Shown here: positions 55,394 through 64,000 of the stretch, piece by piece
Layout: each line of letters begins with the position of its first letter
Position numbering within the stretch: the first letter of the stretch is position 1
From: JACKNG01 sp040220855
Lineage (GTDB): Bacteria; Pseudomonadota; Gammaproteobacteria; Ga0077536
Assembly (NCBI GenBank): GCA_040220855.1
Contig: JAVJVZ010000064.1
Coordinates: forward strand, 25,453-89,452
Direction of reading: 5' to 3'
DNA length: 64,000 nucleotides
Translations under genes and position numbers: made by a program
Notes under the pieces: generated by a model
Told to the model about the DNA's origin: nothing
The model's input: the letters and a program-made list of their open reading frames with translations, nothing else
Databases searched by the model: none

Positions 55394-55439
55394 ACACACA
55401 AAGGCCCGCTCGCGCAGGCCTTTGTGTGTGCGGAGAGGG
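55384..55439 (+). terminator. perfect 23-bp hairpin overlapping the right att
   Basis: A 23-bp perfect inverted repeat (arms 55384-55406 and 55417-55439, 10-nt loop CGCTCGCGCA). The inner part (ACACAAAGGCC / GGCCTTTGTGT) looks like the original tRNA-Ser terminator, now cut off from its gene by the island. The outer 9 bp of the right arm are the complement of the tRNA acceptor end. Beyond it (55440-55590) I see only a small ACTTCGC-GGA-GCGAAGT inverted repeat and two CGTCACGCGTG copies (55555, 55571). Confidence 0.65.
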
Positions 55440-55590
55440 CGCCTCGAAGAGGACCCTTCGGTTCGACGACTTCGCGGAGCGAAGTTGGACGCCGCCGCGT
55501 AGCGCGGGCGTTGAAACGCGCAACAAGCACGAGCGGACGGCGCATCCCGGTGGTCGTCACGCGTGGTAGGCGTCACGCGTGCGTACGTGG

Positions 55591-58500
55591 TCACCTGCGG
55601 GCGGGCGGTGGTCGACCTCGTGCCTTGCCATACAGCGCCGCACCGGCGAGCAGCACGAAGCACAGCAAGCCCAGCGGTGCCGGCACGAATGGAATCTGAT
55701 GCGGACCCTGCGGCGTGGAAGCGGGGTCTGTAGGATCGGATTCGCCGGCGTCCATGCGCCCATTTCCATTGGCGTCTTCCACGCCATCGGCGTAACCATC
55801 GTCATCGGAGTCGGCATCCAGCGGATTCGTCGAGGTCGATGGATCGGAGTCCGGCACGAAGCCGGGGCCGGTACCCGGTGGCGGCGCGACAACGCCGCTC
55901 TCGGTACCGTCGGCGAGGCCATCCCCGTCGCTGTCCGCGTTCAAGGCGTCCGTGCCAAGCAGGGCTTCCTCTGCGTCGCGCAGCCCATCGTCGTCGAAGT
56001 CGTAGCCATACGACCAGAGCTCCTCGCCGATTGCGGGATCGTTGAGCGACATATAGAGGCGAGCCGGCGTTGCGAGCAGCTGGGCGAAGGGGGTCCCCGT
56101 GCTGCCTGGCCGGGTGTCTGTAATCATGTACGTCGTCTGAGGGGTCCCGGCGCTGAACCAGAGTTCTTCGCCGTGCTCGCCGTCGTTGGCGACGAAGTAG
56201 ACGCCCCCGTTCGCCGCGACGAGGTCGCCAGCCATGCCGTCGCGGATCCCCGGCCACAGGTCAGCCAGGCGTGCGGCGCTGCCGGGGCTGCCGTCGCTGA
56301 CCCACAGCTCGCGGCCCGTGGCGCCGTCGTCGGCAACAAAATACAGCTTGTCGCCGGCGACCACGGCCGAGCCGAGGCCAGCGCCCTCTGCGCCGGGGCG
56401 CAGGTCCGCGACACGATACGTTCCGGCCGTCGTGCCGTCGCTGCTCCAGAGCTCGTAGCCGCTCTCGCCATCGTTCGCGGTGAACAGTACGCGCGTGCCG
56501 ACCCGCCCCAGCATGCGCGGCGCGCTCGAAGCGTTGCCCGGATTGATGTCAAAGACCAGGTGCGTGCCCGCGGTGGTGCCATCGGTAAACCATAGCTCGG
56601 ACCCGAACGCGCCGTTGCTCGCACTGAACAACACGCCCTGGTCGAGGGCGTGGAACTGCCCAGGGTAGCCCCTGCCCGCGGGATCGATATCGCTGACGAG
56701 CGCCGTGCCGTCCTCGGTGCCGTCGCTGCGCCAAAGCTCCGCGCCGTGGACGCCGTCGTCGGCGCGGAACAACACGAGGCCGCCGAGTGCTGCCAGGTCG
56801 TCTGGGTTACTGCCCCATATACCCGGCCGGATATCCCGCACGCGCACGGTGCCGGTTTCGGTGCCATCGCTGCGCCACAATTCCCGGCCGGCGGCGGTGT
56901 CGCTGGCCGGGAAGAGGATCTCGTCGCCGATCGCGACCGGGCGTTCGAGGAAATTGGCGCCGATGTCGCGCGCGAACGCGGTTCCCGTTCCAGTGCCGTC
57001 GCTCACCCATACGCCAAAACGATCCCCCGGGGCGTAAGCGACGAAAAAGATGCGGTCTGCCGCGACTACGCCGGGAGACTGAGGCGACGATCCTTCAACC
57101 CCCGGAATCAGGTCGGCGATCGGAACGGTTCCCGCCGCCGTGCCGTCGCTGATCCATGGCTCGTCGCCGATGGTGCCATCGTCGGCAGCCAGCACCAGCC
57201 GGTCACCCAGCGCGGCGAGCAGGCGCGGCGCGCTGCCGGCGGTTCCCGACGGTACGCCGACCACCGGGTTGGTTCCTGCCACGGTGCCGTCGCTGCGCCA
57301 CAGTCGATAACCCGAGAAATCCCGACCCGCAAAGTAGACGTGGCCCTCGTACGCAACAAGACTCTTCGGCGTGAGTCCCCACAGCCCGGGCTGCTCGTAG
57401 AGCAGCGTCGTGCCCGCGGCGGTGCCATCACTCACCCATAATTCGGTTCCGGTCGTGCCGTCGTTGGCGCTGAACAGCACGCGGTTCCCCAAGGCGGTCA
57501 GCTCCTCGATCCCAGCATGATCGGGACCCGGACGGATGTCCTTGACCCGCCGCGTGCCGCCAGCCGATCCGTCGCTCGTCCAGAGCTCGCGGCCCGTGGT
57601 GCCGTCGTCGGCCCTGAAGAACAGGCGGCCGCCGGCCACGACCGGGCGCGTCGGGTTCGAACTGGGAAAGCCCGGGTGAATATCGCTCACCCGGGCGGTG
57701 CCGGCACTCGTGCCATCACTGCGCCATAGCTCGGTGCCCGTTGCGCTGTCGCTCGCCACGAAATAGAGCACGCCGTCGATCACCGTCAGCTGGCGTGGCG
57801 AGCTCGATTCGGGGCCGGTTTCGATGTCCGCGAGCAAGGTCGTTCCCGCGGCCGTGCCGTCACTGATCCACAGCTCCTTGCCCGAGATGCCGTCGTTGGC
57901 CGCGAACACGATCTGGTTGCCCAGCGCCGCGATCCCTTCCACCCCCGAACCTGCCGCGCCTGGCCGGATGTCCGCCACCATGACCGTCCCGGCGGCGCTG
58001 CCGTCGCTGCGCCACAGTTCGACGCCGTGGACACCGTCGCGGGCTCCGAAATACACGATGTCGCCGATGGTGACGAGATCGTGCGGGTAGGAGCCGCCTT
58101 CGCCCGGATTGATGTCCCGTGTGGGGACAGTACCTTCGGGCGTTCCGTCGCTGGTCCACAGTTCGTTGTTGGCAGAACCTTCCGAGAACGCAGAAAAGTA
58201 GATGCGGGTGCGACCTGCCGTGAGCTCCTCCGTGCCGGAGCTCTGCTCGCCGGGCCGGATGTCGCGCAATGCTACGGTGCCTGCAGTGGTACCGTCGGTT
58301 ACCCACGGCTCGTAACCGAGTCCGGGGTAATGAGCGACGAAGAACAGCTTCCCGCCCGCGGCAATCAACTGGTACGGTGAACTCGAATGCCCACCGGGCG
58401 AGACGTCGACGGCGATTTTGGTGCCTGCCGTGGTGCCGTCGGTGCGCCAGAGCTCCATGCCGTGGCCATCTCCGTGCGCGCGGCCGCGGAAGTAAAGGTG

Positions 58501-58677
58501 CCCGGCGAAAGGCACCGGCCGCGCGCGGGAGTCGGTCACGGGTTCGAGGAGATCGGCCGCGTATGCCGCGCCCGCGGCGATATCTGCCACGGGCTCGGGC
58601 GCACCAGCGTGGCTACGGGCGGCGAGGCAGATCATGATGAACGCAGCAGTAGCCGCAGGCGGCGCCAAGTCTCGCAT
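55591..58677 (-). CDS. large secreted ELWxxDGT-repeat protein with C-terminal sorting signal
   Basis: A 1028-residue protein with an N-terminal signal sequence (about 1-26, ending RSHAGA). About 17 repeats of about 47 residues follow, each centred on ELW(R/V/T)SDGTxAGT and followed by xxDIxPG (residues about 60-870); this looks like a beta-propeller or extended beta repeat array. Then come thrombospondin type-3-like Ca2+ motifs (DFDDDGLRDAEE, NADSDGDGLADGTE, LDADSDDDGYADGVEDANGN, quoted in parts), and a C-terminal VPAP + hydrophobic helix + RR tail (VPAPLGLLCFVLLAGAALYG) resembling PEP-CTERM sorting tags. The ATG at 58677 follows GGAAGG. Likely a surface or exopolysaccharide-associated protein; function unknown. 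Confidence 0.85.
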   Translation of the reverse strand: MRDLAPPAATAAFIMICLAARSHAGAPEPVADIAAGAAYAADLLEPVTDSRARPVPFAGHLYFRGRAHGDGHGMELWRTDGTTAGTKIAVDVSPGGHSSSPYQLIAAGGKLFFVAHYPGLGYEPWVTDGTTAGTVALRDIRPGEQSSGTEELTAGRTRIYFSAFSEGSANNELWTSDGTPEGTVPTRDINPGEGGSYPHDLVTIGDIVYFGARDGVHGVELWRSDGSAAGTVMVADIRPGAAGSGVEGIAALGNQIVFAANDGISGKELWISDGTAAGTTLLADIETGPESSSPRQLTVIDGVLYFVASDSATGTELWRSDGTSAGTARVSDIHPGFPSSNPTRPVVAGGRLFFRADDGTTGRELWTSDGSAGGTRRVKDIRPGPDHAGIEELTALGNRVLFSANDGTTGTELWVSDGTAAGTTLLYEQPGLWGLTPKSLVAYEGHVYFAGRDFSGYRLWRSDGTVAGTNPVVGVPSGTAGSAPRLLAALGDRLVLAADDGTIGDEPWISDGTAAGTVPIADLIPGVEGSSPQSPGVVAADRIFFVAYAPGDRFGVWVSDGTGTGTAFARDIGANFLERPVAIGDEILFPASDTAAGRELWRSDGTETGTVRVRDIRPGIWGSNPDDLAALGGLVLFRADDGVHGAELWRSDGTEDGTALVSDIDPAGRGYPGQFHALDQGVLFSASNGAFGSELWFTDGTTAGTHLVFDINPGNASSAPRMLGRVGTRVLFTANDGESGYELWSSDGTTAGTYRVADLRPGAEGAGLGSAVVAGDKLYFVADDGATGRELWVSDGSPGSAARLADLWPGIRDGMAGDLVAANGGVYFVANDGEHGEELWFSAGTPQTTYMITDTRPGSTGTPFAQLLATPARLYMSLNDPAIGEELWSYGYDFDDDGLRDAEEALLGTDALNADSDGDGLADGTESGVVAPPPGTGPGFVPDSDPSTSTNPLDADSDDDGYADGVEDANGNGRMDAGESDPTDPASTPQGPHQIPFVPAPLGLLCFVLLAGAALYGKARGRPPPARR

Positions 58678-58948
58678 CGGCGGCCCTTCCCTGACTTCGA
58701 CGGGCACCCAATATATCGGAACATCACGGGGCGTACAGACCATGGACCAGGCGGCCGGTAGCTGCTCGTATCGAATCTCGGACCTCGCCAACCAGGCGAT
58801 TCGGCTGCTACCGAGACCGGATTGCCTGGTGTTGCCGGAACTCAGCGCAGCGAAGCACGGCATCATTGCCAGCGGCCTTCGATAACTGTTGCTCCCATTG
58901 CCCGCTCGAAGCAGAATTCGCCGTCCATCTTTCCTAGGAAGCTTCCTG

Positions 58949-59692
58949 ATGATCCGGTCGCCTGCGGTCGTGGCGTTGACGCTGTCTCTGGTGGTTGCGG
59001 GTGCATGCCCTGCCGATGGTTCCGGGCCGGACATCGCGGGCATTCAGCTGGGCATGACGCCGGACGAGGCACGCGCGAAGATCCAGGCGTACGACGACGC
59101 CATCAGGATTCAGGACATGAGCAATCAGTTCAGGTACAGCGCGCTCGGCAAGAAGTACAAGACCGATGCCTTCCTGGTTTCGACGACCGGCATGCTCACC
59201 AATGGCCGGGGCAGCCTGGCAGTGGGCTACTCCTATCCTCCCGGTGCGCCGCGCGTCACGTCGATTTCCCGCAACCACCGGCAGTCCGTCGAACCGTTGA
59301 CGCAGGCGGATTACGTGAAGGCACTGGTCGAGAAGTACGGCACCCCGGCGGAGGACGTCGCCAATGGCGGTACCGGCGCAGGCGCGTTGCGTACCCTGAA
59401 GTGGACGCTTGCCGGTAGTGGTACGAATGTCTGCACGGAGGGAGTCTCAGCGGGGAATCCCGTTCTGAAGCACATGCAGCAGAACGGCCGCAGAGTGGAA
59501 CCGACGCCCGAACTCGCCGCCACGTGCGCCGGGGTCTTCAAGTATGTCCTGCGTGGCGATCCGGTGATTCACGCGGTCGGCGACATTGCCGATATCGCGG
59601 GCCAGGCGAAATCGGAGTTCGCGGCGCAGGACTGGGTACAACGACAGATTGACGACAAGTCACGGACCGGCACTGCGCCGCCGAAGCTGTAA
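58949..59692 (+). CDS. exported protein of unknown function
   Basis: A 247-residue protein with an N-terminal signal (MIRSPAVVALTLSLVVAGAC) that may be a poor lipobox (AGAC) or a plain signal peptide. The mature part begins GPDIAGIQLGMTPDEARAKI, a motif seen in small secreted proteins of many proteobacteria, and has two more Cys (NVCTEG, ATCAGV). ATG 58949 preferred over the extension from 58889, with AGGAAG upstream. Divergent from the ELW-repeat gene across a 271-nt gap. Confidence 0.72.
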   Translation: MIRSPAVVALTLSLVVAGACPADGSGPDIAGIQLGMTPDEARAKIQAYDDAIRIQDMSNQFRYSALGKKYKTDAFLVSTTGMLTNGRGSLAVGYSYPPGAPRVTSISRNHRQSVEPLTQADYVKALVEKYGTPAEDVANGGTGAGALRTLKWTLAGSGTNVCTEGVSAGNPVLKHMQQNGRRVEPTPELAATCAGVFKYVLRGDPVIHAVGDIADIAGQAKSEFAAQDWVQRQIDDKSRTGTAPPKL

Positions 59693-59852
59693 GCCGCACC
59701 GGCGGTGACCGGTTCGTCGCGCCGCGCGGCGTTGCCCGCTGCTGCGCAGGTGCGTAACGACCTGGCGATCGGTTTCACCTCGGGTCCGAGGTGCTCAGCC
59801 AAGTGAGGACCCGTGGGGGCGCTGTAGAGCGTGGCCACGGTGGCTGGCGCCG

Positions 59853-60587
59853 TCAGGCGGGCGCCGCGCGCTGGCGGCGCGCGACGCCGGCAATGCCGGC
59901 GACGGCGCTGCCGAGCAGCCAGACTGCCGCCGGTACCGGCACGGGCGCCGACTCCGCGGTTGCGTAGGTGCTGATGGTGAGGGCGCTCGGCACCGGCGCG
60001 AGGCCGGTCGCGAAGTCGACGAAGAAGCTCAGCGTGAGCACGTCGAACTCCTCGAGCAAGTCGCCGGGACCGGGCATGCCGACGAGCGAGACGAACGCGG
60101 TCGCCGGTGTGCTGAAGGGCACGTAGGCCTCGACGGCGGCGGTGGCGCCACCGGTCGGCAGGATGTCGAAGAAGTCGACCGCCAGCGAGTAGGCGATGTC
60201 GATTTCGATCATGCCGGTGCCGCCGAGCAACAGGCCGAGGTCGCTGCGCGTTCCGGCGAGCGCGGAGCTGGTGTCGCTGGTGGCGGCGAGCGCCGTGGCG
60301 CCGGCCGGACCATCGTTGGTGGCCGTGGCTTCGCCGAGCAGCGCGCTCTGCGAGTAGAAGGTCATACCGTCATTGAGGAGGTCGTCGATCCCCCCGGTGA
60401 AGTCGCCGTAGGCGAACAGGGTGTCCAACCCCGTCAGCGTCGCGGTTGCTGTATCGGTGGTACGGATGTCGACGATGCCGTCGAAGCTCGCCGACGCGGT
60501 GGCCGCAGCGGCGAGTGCGGCCGGCGCCGCGAATGCTGTCGTCACCGCCAGCGCGGCGGCGAACGAGGTCTTGGTAAGCGCGTTCAT
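59853..60587 (-). CDS. PEP-CTERM-type exported protein
   Basis: A 244-residue protein with a signal peptide (1-27) and an Ala/Thr/Gly/Asp-rich beta-type body with no cysteines. It ends in VPVPAAVWLLGSAVAGIAGVARRQ, a textbook variant of the PEP-CTERM/VPLPA sorting tag (motif, hydrophobic helix, basic tail), so it should be processed by an exosortase. The exosortase is not in the window. ATG with GGGAGA upstream. Confidence 0.85.
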   Translation of the reverse strand: MNALTKTSFAAALAVTTAFAAPAALAAAATASASFDGIVDIRTTDTATATLTGLDTLFAYGDFTGGIDDLLNDGMTFYSQSALLGEATATNDGPAGATALAATSDTSSALAGTRSDLGLLLGGTGMIEIDIAYSLAVDFFDILPTGGATAAVEAYVPFSTPATAFVSLVGMPGPGDLLEEFDVLTLSFFVDFATGLAPVPSALTISTYATAESAPVPVPAAVWLLGSAVAGIAGVARRQRAAPA

Positions 60588-60764
60588 GATGGTCTCCCAG
60601 GTTGGCGTTGGTCAGGCCGCGACGCGCCGCTGTGCCGAGCGGAACTCGCGGCTACCCGACTTGCGAGGCTCCGAGTCTAGAGAGCGGGCATGACAGCTTG
60701 ATAACGGCGCCACCGGCTGGTGAGTCGCGTGCCGGGAAAGGGTTGCGTGTGACGCGCGGCGAGG

Positions 60765-61610
60765 TCAGGCGCAGGCTCGGCGCATGCCGGTGATTGCGAG
60801 GGTGCCGGCGAGCGCAGCGAGTGCGCCGAGGGGTAGCGGTACCTCTCGCCGCGTTGCGCGCACCTCCTCGCTGGCGAGCGCATCAGCGGCGAAGTCTCCG
60901 CTCACGTCGATGGCGAGGGTTGCGAACGCCGGTAGCGTGATGCGGTGGGAGGGTGGGGTCGCGCTCTCGCAGTAGCCAGCACTGGCCGCAACGTGCGCAC
61001 AGCCTCGCGTCTCGTCGGCGCTGAGCGCCGGTCCGTTGACAGCGAAGCCGGGTGCCATGGCGCTGACGGCCACGCTGGATGCCGCGCCTGCGTCCTCGCC
61101 GCGGGTCGCCCGGCCCGATAGTGCCGCATGCAGCGCGAACTCGAGTTCGACGGCGAACGCGTTCGGATTGTAGACGTCGATGATGGCCGCGAAGCTGTAG
61201 CGGCCCGCAGCGCTGCCAGCCGGGGCTGTTGCAGTTGCCGACACGGTATAGGTCTGGGTGAGCGTTGGCGAAGTACCCGGCGCCGTGTACGGAAATGCGC
61301 CGGCACCCACCGCCACCCCGAACAGCACGTCGCCGTCGCCGATGACCGTCTCTTCCTGCTGCGCACTGAGCATCCCGGTGCCGTCGGTGACGGCGCTATC
61401 GGCACCGTAGCCGGAGGCGCCATAGATCTCGACGACAGCCCGGTTGTCCGTACCTGCGGCTATGCCGTCGACGAGGTAGAGCGAGAACCCGGCGCTGGCT
61501 TCGGCACTGGCATTCCCGGCGAGGGCTACCGCCGCGTGCAGGGCGAGGGCGAGGGCGACGGTCGTGGCCAGGATCTTGGCCACCCGTGGACAGAGGACGG
61601 AACAATGCAT
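60765..61610 (-). CDS. PEP-CTERM-like exported protein
   Basis: A 281-residue protein with a signal peptide (hydrophobic about 12-32, ending VALAG), a low-complexity beta-rich body, a pair of Cys (RGCAHVAASAGYCES), and a C-terminal VPLPLGALAALAGTLAITGMRR tag. Same architecture as the gene 178 nt downstream on the same strand, but the bodies are not similar. Likely surface or exopolysaccharide-linked. Confidence 0.8.
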   Translation of the reverse strand: MHCSVLCPRVAKILATTVALALALHAAVALAGNASAEASAGFSLYLVDGIAAGTDNRAVVEIYGASGYGADSAVTDGTGMLSAQQEETVIGDGDVLFGVAVGAGAFPYTAPGTSPTLTQTYTVSATATAPAGSAAGRYSFAAIIDVYNPNAFAVELEFALHAALSGRATRGEDAGAASSVAVSAMAPGFAVNGPALSADETRGCAHVAASAGYCESATPPSHRITLPAFATLAIDVSGDFAADALASEEVRATRREVPLPLGALAALAGTLAITGMRRACA

Positions 61611-61746
61611 GTGCGGGCCCCACTGAGCGACTGCGCCGCACGCTAGCCGCCACAGGTGTCACGCGCGTGACAGGCTGCAGCTTCGCTGTCCGCGCCGGGT
61701 TCATCACGCAGCGCGCGGCGGGCGTCCGTCCCGTCGACCGACGCGG

Positions 61747-62778
61747 TCAGGCGCCTGCGCTGCTCGTTGCGAGCTCGGCGCGCAGGGTGGTGAGCGCGTG
61801 TACGGCCTCGTTCCCGGGTGCCCCGTCCTGGCTTGCCGCCTCGAGCAGAAAATCGACCAGGCCGGCCAGGTAGGCACTCATGTTGTGGGCGGTGAAGAAG
61901 TTGTAGCTGTAGGTCAGCGAGGGAGTTAGACCGACGACAAAATGCCACCAGCCGGACGGGATGACGAGCGTGTCGCCAGCCTCGAGCAACGCCACGTGGG
62001 GCGTTGCCGCTGCGAAGCGCGGGAAGCGATCCGGGTCGACCACGAGGGGATTGCGTATCGCGCCGTGGTAGACATTGTCGTCGTCGCGCGGCGAGAACAT
62101 CACGCACAGCTTGCGCCCGCTCAGCTGCGCCAGGTAGGCATGGCTCGACCAGTAGTCCGTGTGCAGGAAGGACACCGATTCGCGCGGCGCGAAGAACAGG
62201 TAGTGAATCGGGCTGCCGACCCGATCGAGGTAACGACGCACCGCGACAGGCAGGCGCAGGAACAGGTCGTCCATGCAGTACAGCGTCGAGCCGCCGACGT
62301 CTTCTTCGAGCTCGGGATGCAGGCTGAGCACGCGGTAGATGGGCGCATACAGTGGCAGCCGGTTACGTCGTAGCGTGGCGAGATCGCCCACCGTGTACTC
62401 GGCGCGCGGCGCCTGCTCGGGCGCGCGCACGTAATCGATGTAATCGGCCAACCGCATGCGTGCCTGGACCGGTTCGATGCCGAGGTCCGGCTCGAGGAAC
62501 ATCGGCAGGTTGGCAATGACGAAGTCGCCACCGTAGCACCGCTGGAAGAACTCGAACGTCCACTTCCCACGCGCGGGCCACGAGGCCTGCGCGTCACCGA
62601 TGACGACGGGCAGACCGCAGCCCGCGAGATGCGCCTCGGCGAATTCCCCGGCACTGAGGGCACACTTGCGCGCCACCGGAACCGCGCGCTGCATGACAGC
62701 GAGATCCCGGATGGGCAGGCCGTCGAGGAGTTCGTTGATACCCGGTCGAACGACCGTGCTTCTCACTGTCAGGCGCAC
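61747..62778 (-). CDS. JmjC/cupin-8 type 2-oxoglutarate oxygenase-like protein
   Basis: A 343-residue protein of the cupin-like (Cupin_8/JmjC) group. It has the iron-binding facial triad as HxD at H206/D208 (SFLHTDYW) and H279 (IPSGWWHFV), and an N-terminal segment GCGLPVVIGDAQASWPARGKW typical of hydroxylase-like cupins. Probably an Fe(II)/2-oxoglutarate oxygenase acting on a protein or small molecule; substrate unknown. Upstream of the two CTERM genes on the same strand, gap 136 nt. Confidence 0.82.
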   Translation of the reverse strand: MRLTVRSTVVRPGINELLDGLPIRDLAVMQRAVPVARKCALSAGEFAEAHLAGCGLPVVIGDAQASWPARGKWTFEFFQRCYGGDFVIANLPMFLEPDLGIEPVQARMRLADYIDYVRAPEQAPRAEYTVGDLATLRRNRLPLYAPIYRVLSLHPELEEDVGGSTLYCMDDLFLRLPVAVRRYLDRVGSPIHYLFFAPRESVSFLHTDYWSSHAYLAQLSGRKLCVMFSPRDDDNVYHGAIRNPLVVDPDRFPRFAAATPHVALLEAGDTLVIPSGWWHFVVGLTPSLTYSYNFFTAHNMSAYLAGLVDFLLEAASQDGAPGNEAVHALTTLRAELATSSAGA

Positions 62779-62923
62779 CGCGATGTCGAGGGCAGCAGTA
62801 TAGACCAGGTCCGCGAGACGTGACGTTGCGGCGCATGATTCAGCGACGATTCAGTCCTGAGCGTTAGCATGGAACCATGGCTCACGAGTTCCGCCCCGCG
62901 GAACGCGTCATCGAGGAGTCGAC

Positions 62924-64000
62924 ATGAGCGCATTCCCGCAAGCCTTCACACCGGGCCGGCGCCGCAGCCCAGGCATTGCGCTGGCCCTGTCGCTGCTGCT
63001 GCTCGGCGCCGACGCTGGAACGCGCAGCGAAGCGCAGCAGAGCGCGCCAGCCGGTGTCGGCGCGCCGCCCGCCTTCGCCACCCACGGATCGGCCCCGGTT
63101 TACCGCACGCCGGCCGAACTCGAGTCCCTGGTTGCCTCCATTGCGCTGTACCCGGACGAACTCCTCGCCATCGTACTACCGGCAGCCACCTGGCCCGCCC
63201 AGGTGGCGCAGGCGGCGCGGTACCTGACGGTCCGTGCGAGCAACCCCGCGATCGCGCCCGCACCGGGCTGGGACGCGAGCGTCGTCGCCCTGCTCGACTA
63301 CCCCGAAGTCGTCGCCCGGCTCGATCACGAACTCGACTGGACTGCGCGACTCGGGGCGGCTGTCGTGCACCAGCAGGCCGACGTACTCGCCGCCGTCGCG
63401 GCGTTCCGCGAGCGCGCCCACGCGAGTGGCAACCTCGTCAGCGACTCCCGCCAGGCGGTCCACCGCGAAGACGGCATGCTCACCATCCGCCCGGCGCAGG
63501 CTGACGTGGTCTACGTGCCCTATTACCAGCCGACCCAGGTGGTGGTGAGGCACGAAGCGCCAGCGTATTACTATCATCCGCGCCCGCGGATGCGGCCGTC
63601 GTACTTCCCCCCGTACGGTTTCGGCGACCACGGCGCGTGGGCGCTCGCACCAAGCCTGTCGTTCGGCTTCTCGCGCCACGACCATCGCGCACTCAGGCGT
63701 GATTTCCACGACCGTCGCGTTCACGACGGCGGACGGCGGCACGAAGACGGCCGCCGGCTGCGCGGCCGGGACGATCATGGATATGACCGCCACGACCATG
63801 CGTCACGCGGCCATTTCAACGACGGCCGGACGGGGCGCGAGCGTGGAGCGCGTGGGCCCACATCGGTACGGCAGGCGGCAACCGGGGCACCTCGCGCAGC
63901 GCGCCGCGCGGCGCCGACTCGCAGTACCCCGGCGCCGGCGCCGCACGGGCCGGCACCGACGTGGCAGGGTGCTGCCGCCGGCGCGCCGCCGCCACCGCCG
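62924..64000 (+). CDS. DUF3300 protein (truncated by the window end)
   Basis: At least 359 residues, open to the end of the window. Signal peptide (about 1-37), then the DUF3300 domain (about 60-215): LESLVASIALYPDELLAIVLPA, DYPEVVARLDHELDWTARLG (quoted in parts) and DVVYVPYYQPTQVVV. After it come His/Arg/Asp-rich low-complexity repeats and a Pro/Ala-rich stretch. The function is unknown, and it is often found in envelope-stress contexts. Confidence 0.9.
   Translation, partial: MSAFPQAFTPGRRRSPGIALALSLLLLGADAGTRSEAQQSAPAGVGAPPAFATHGSAPVYRTPAELESLVASIALYPDELLAIVLPAATWPAQVAQAARYLTVRASNPAIAPAPGWDASVVALLDYPEVVARLDHELDWTARLGAAVVHQQADVLAAVAAFRERAHASGNLVSDSRQAVHREDGMLTIRPAQADVVYVPYYQPTQVVVRHEAPAYYYHPRPRMRPSYFPPYGFGDHGAWALAPSLSFGFSRHDHRALRRDFHDRRVHDGGRRHEDGRRLRGRDDHGYDRHDHASRGHFNDGRTGRERGARGPTSVRQAATGAPRAARRAAPTRSTPAPAPHGPAPTWQGAAAGAPPPPP

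Noticed and set aside
55354..55569. Short open frames across the 23-bp hairpin
   Set aside because: Symmetric products on both strands reflect the inverted repeat, not coding; no ribosome binding site.

Overview
This 64 kb window is a GC-rich bacterial chromosome segment, most likely from a methylotrophic gammaproteobacterium. The gene orders lpxK-Trm112-kdsB, aat-bpt-infA, ftsK-lolA-rarA-crcB-serS and lolC-lolD point to that class. Methylotrophy is shown by xoxJ and by an almost complete tetrahydromethanopterin (H4MPT) formaldehyde-oxidation pathway. I cannot place it below class level from this sequence.

Left part (1-21.7 kb), C1 metabolism. xoxJ, the periplasmic partner of a lanthanide methanol dehydrogenase, enters from the left with an uncharacterised exported protein. 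A minus-strand run fhcB-fhcA-fhcD-fhcC-fdhB-fdhA, mostly joined by 4-nt overlaps, converts formyl-H4MPT to formate and then CO2. Divergent from it, mptG-mtdB-(ATP-grasp)-mch-(RimK-type ATP-grasp)-(CitG-like)-fae encodes formaldehyde capture, methylene-H4MPT oxidation, cyclohydrolysis and cofactor synthesis, and ends in a strong terminator. A HisA-like gene and a hydantoinase-fold/pabB/amino-acid-kinase-fold trio follow. PabB would supply the pABA that MptG uses. Five of these accessory enzymes have no firm reaction assigned and are the best candidates for steps in methylofuran/H4MPT synthesis.

Middle part (21.7-49.2 kb), core functions: a chemoreceptor, class Ia ribonucleotide reductase nrdAB under a recognisable NrdR operator pair, a CpdA-like phosphodiesterase, tsaB, LolCD, ComEC, ExbB/ExbD, LpxK/Trm112/KdsB/LMW phosphatase, infA, the N-end-rule transferases Bpt and Aat, FtsK, LolA, RarA, CrcB with a DUF190 protein, and SerRS.

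Right part (49.2-64 kb) is more accessory. It holds an EF-hand protein, small unknown proteins, YccA, a Cu/Zn-superoxide-dismutase-fold protein lacking all zinc-only ligands, dodecin and a sulfotransferase-like protein. A tRNA-Ser(UGA) gene has its 3' end duplicated 1.3 kb downstream around a GNAT/ribbon-helix-helix toxin-antitoxin-like pair: a mini-island whose right junction is part of a perfect 23-bp hairpin. Then come a 1028-residue secreted ELWxxDGT-repeat protein and two more exported proteins, all with VPxP-type C-terminal sorting signals, then a JmjC-like cupin and a truncated DUF3300 protein.

All assignments are from reading the sequence; no database search was run.
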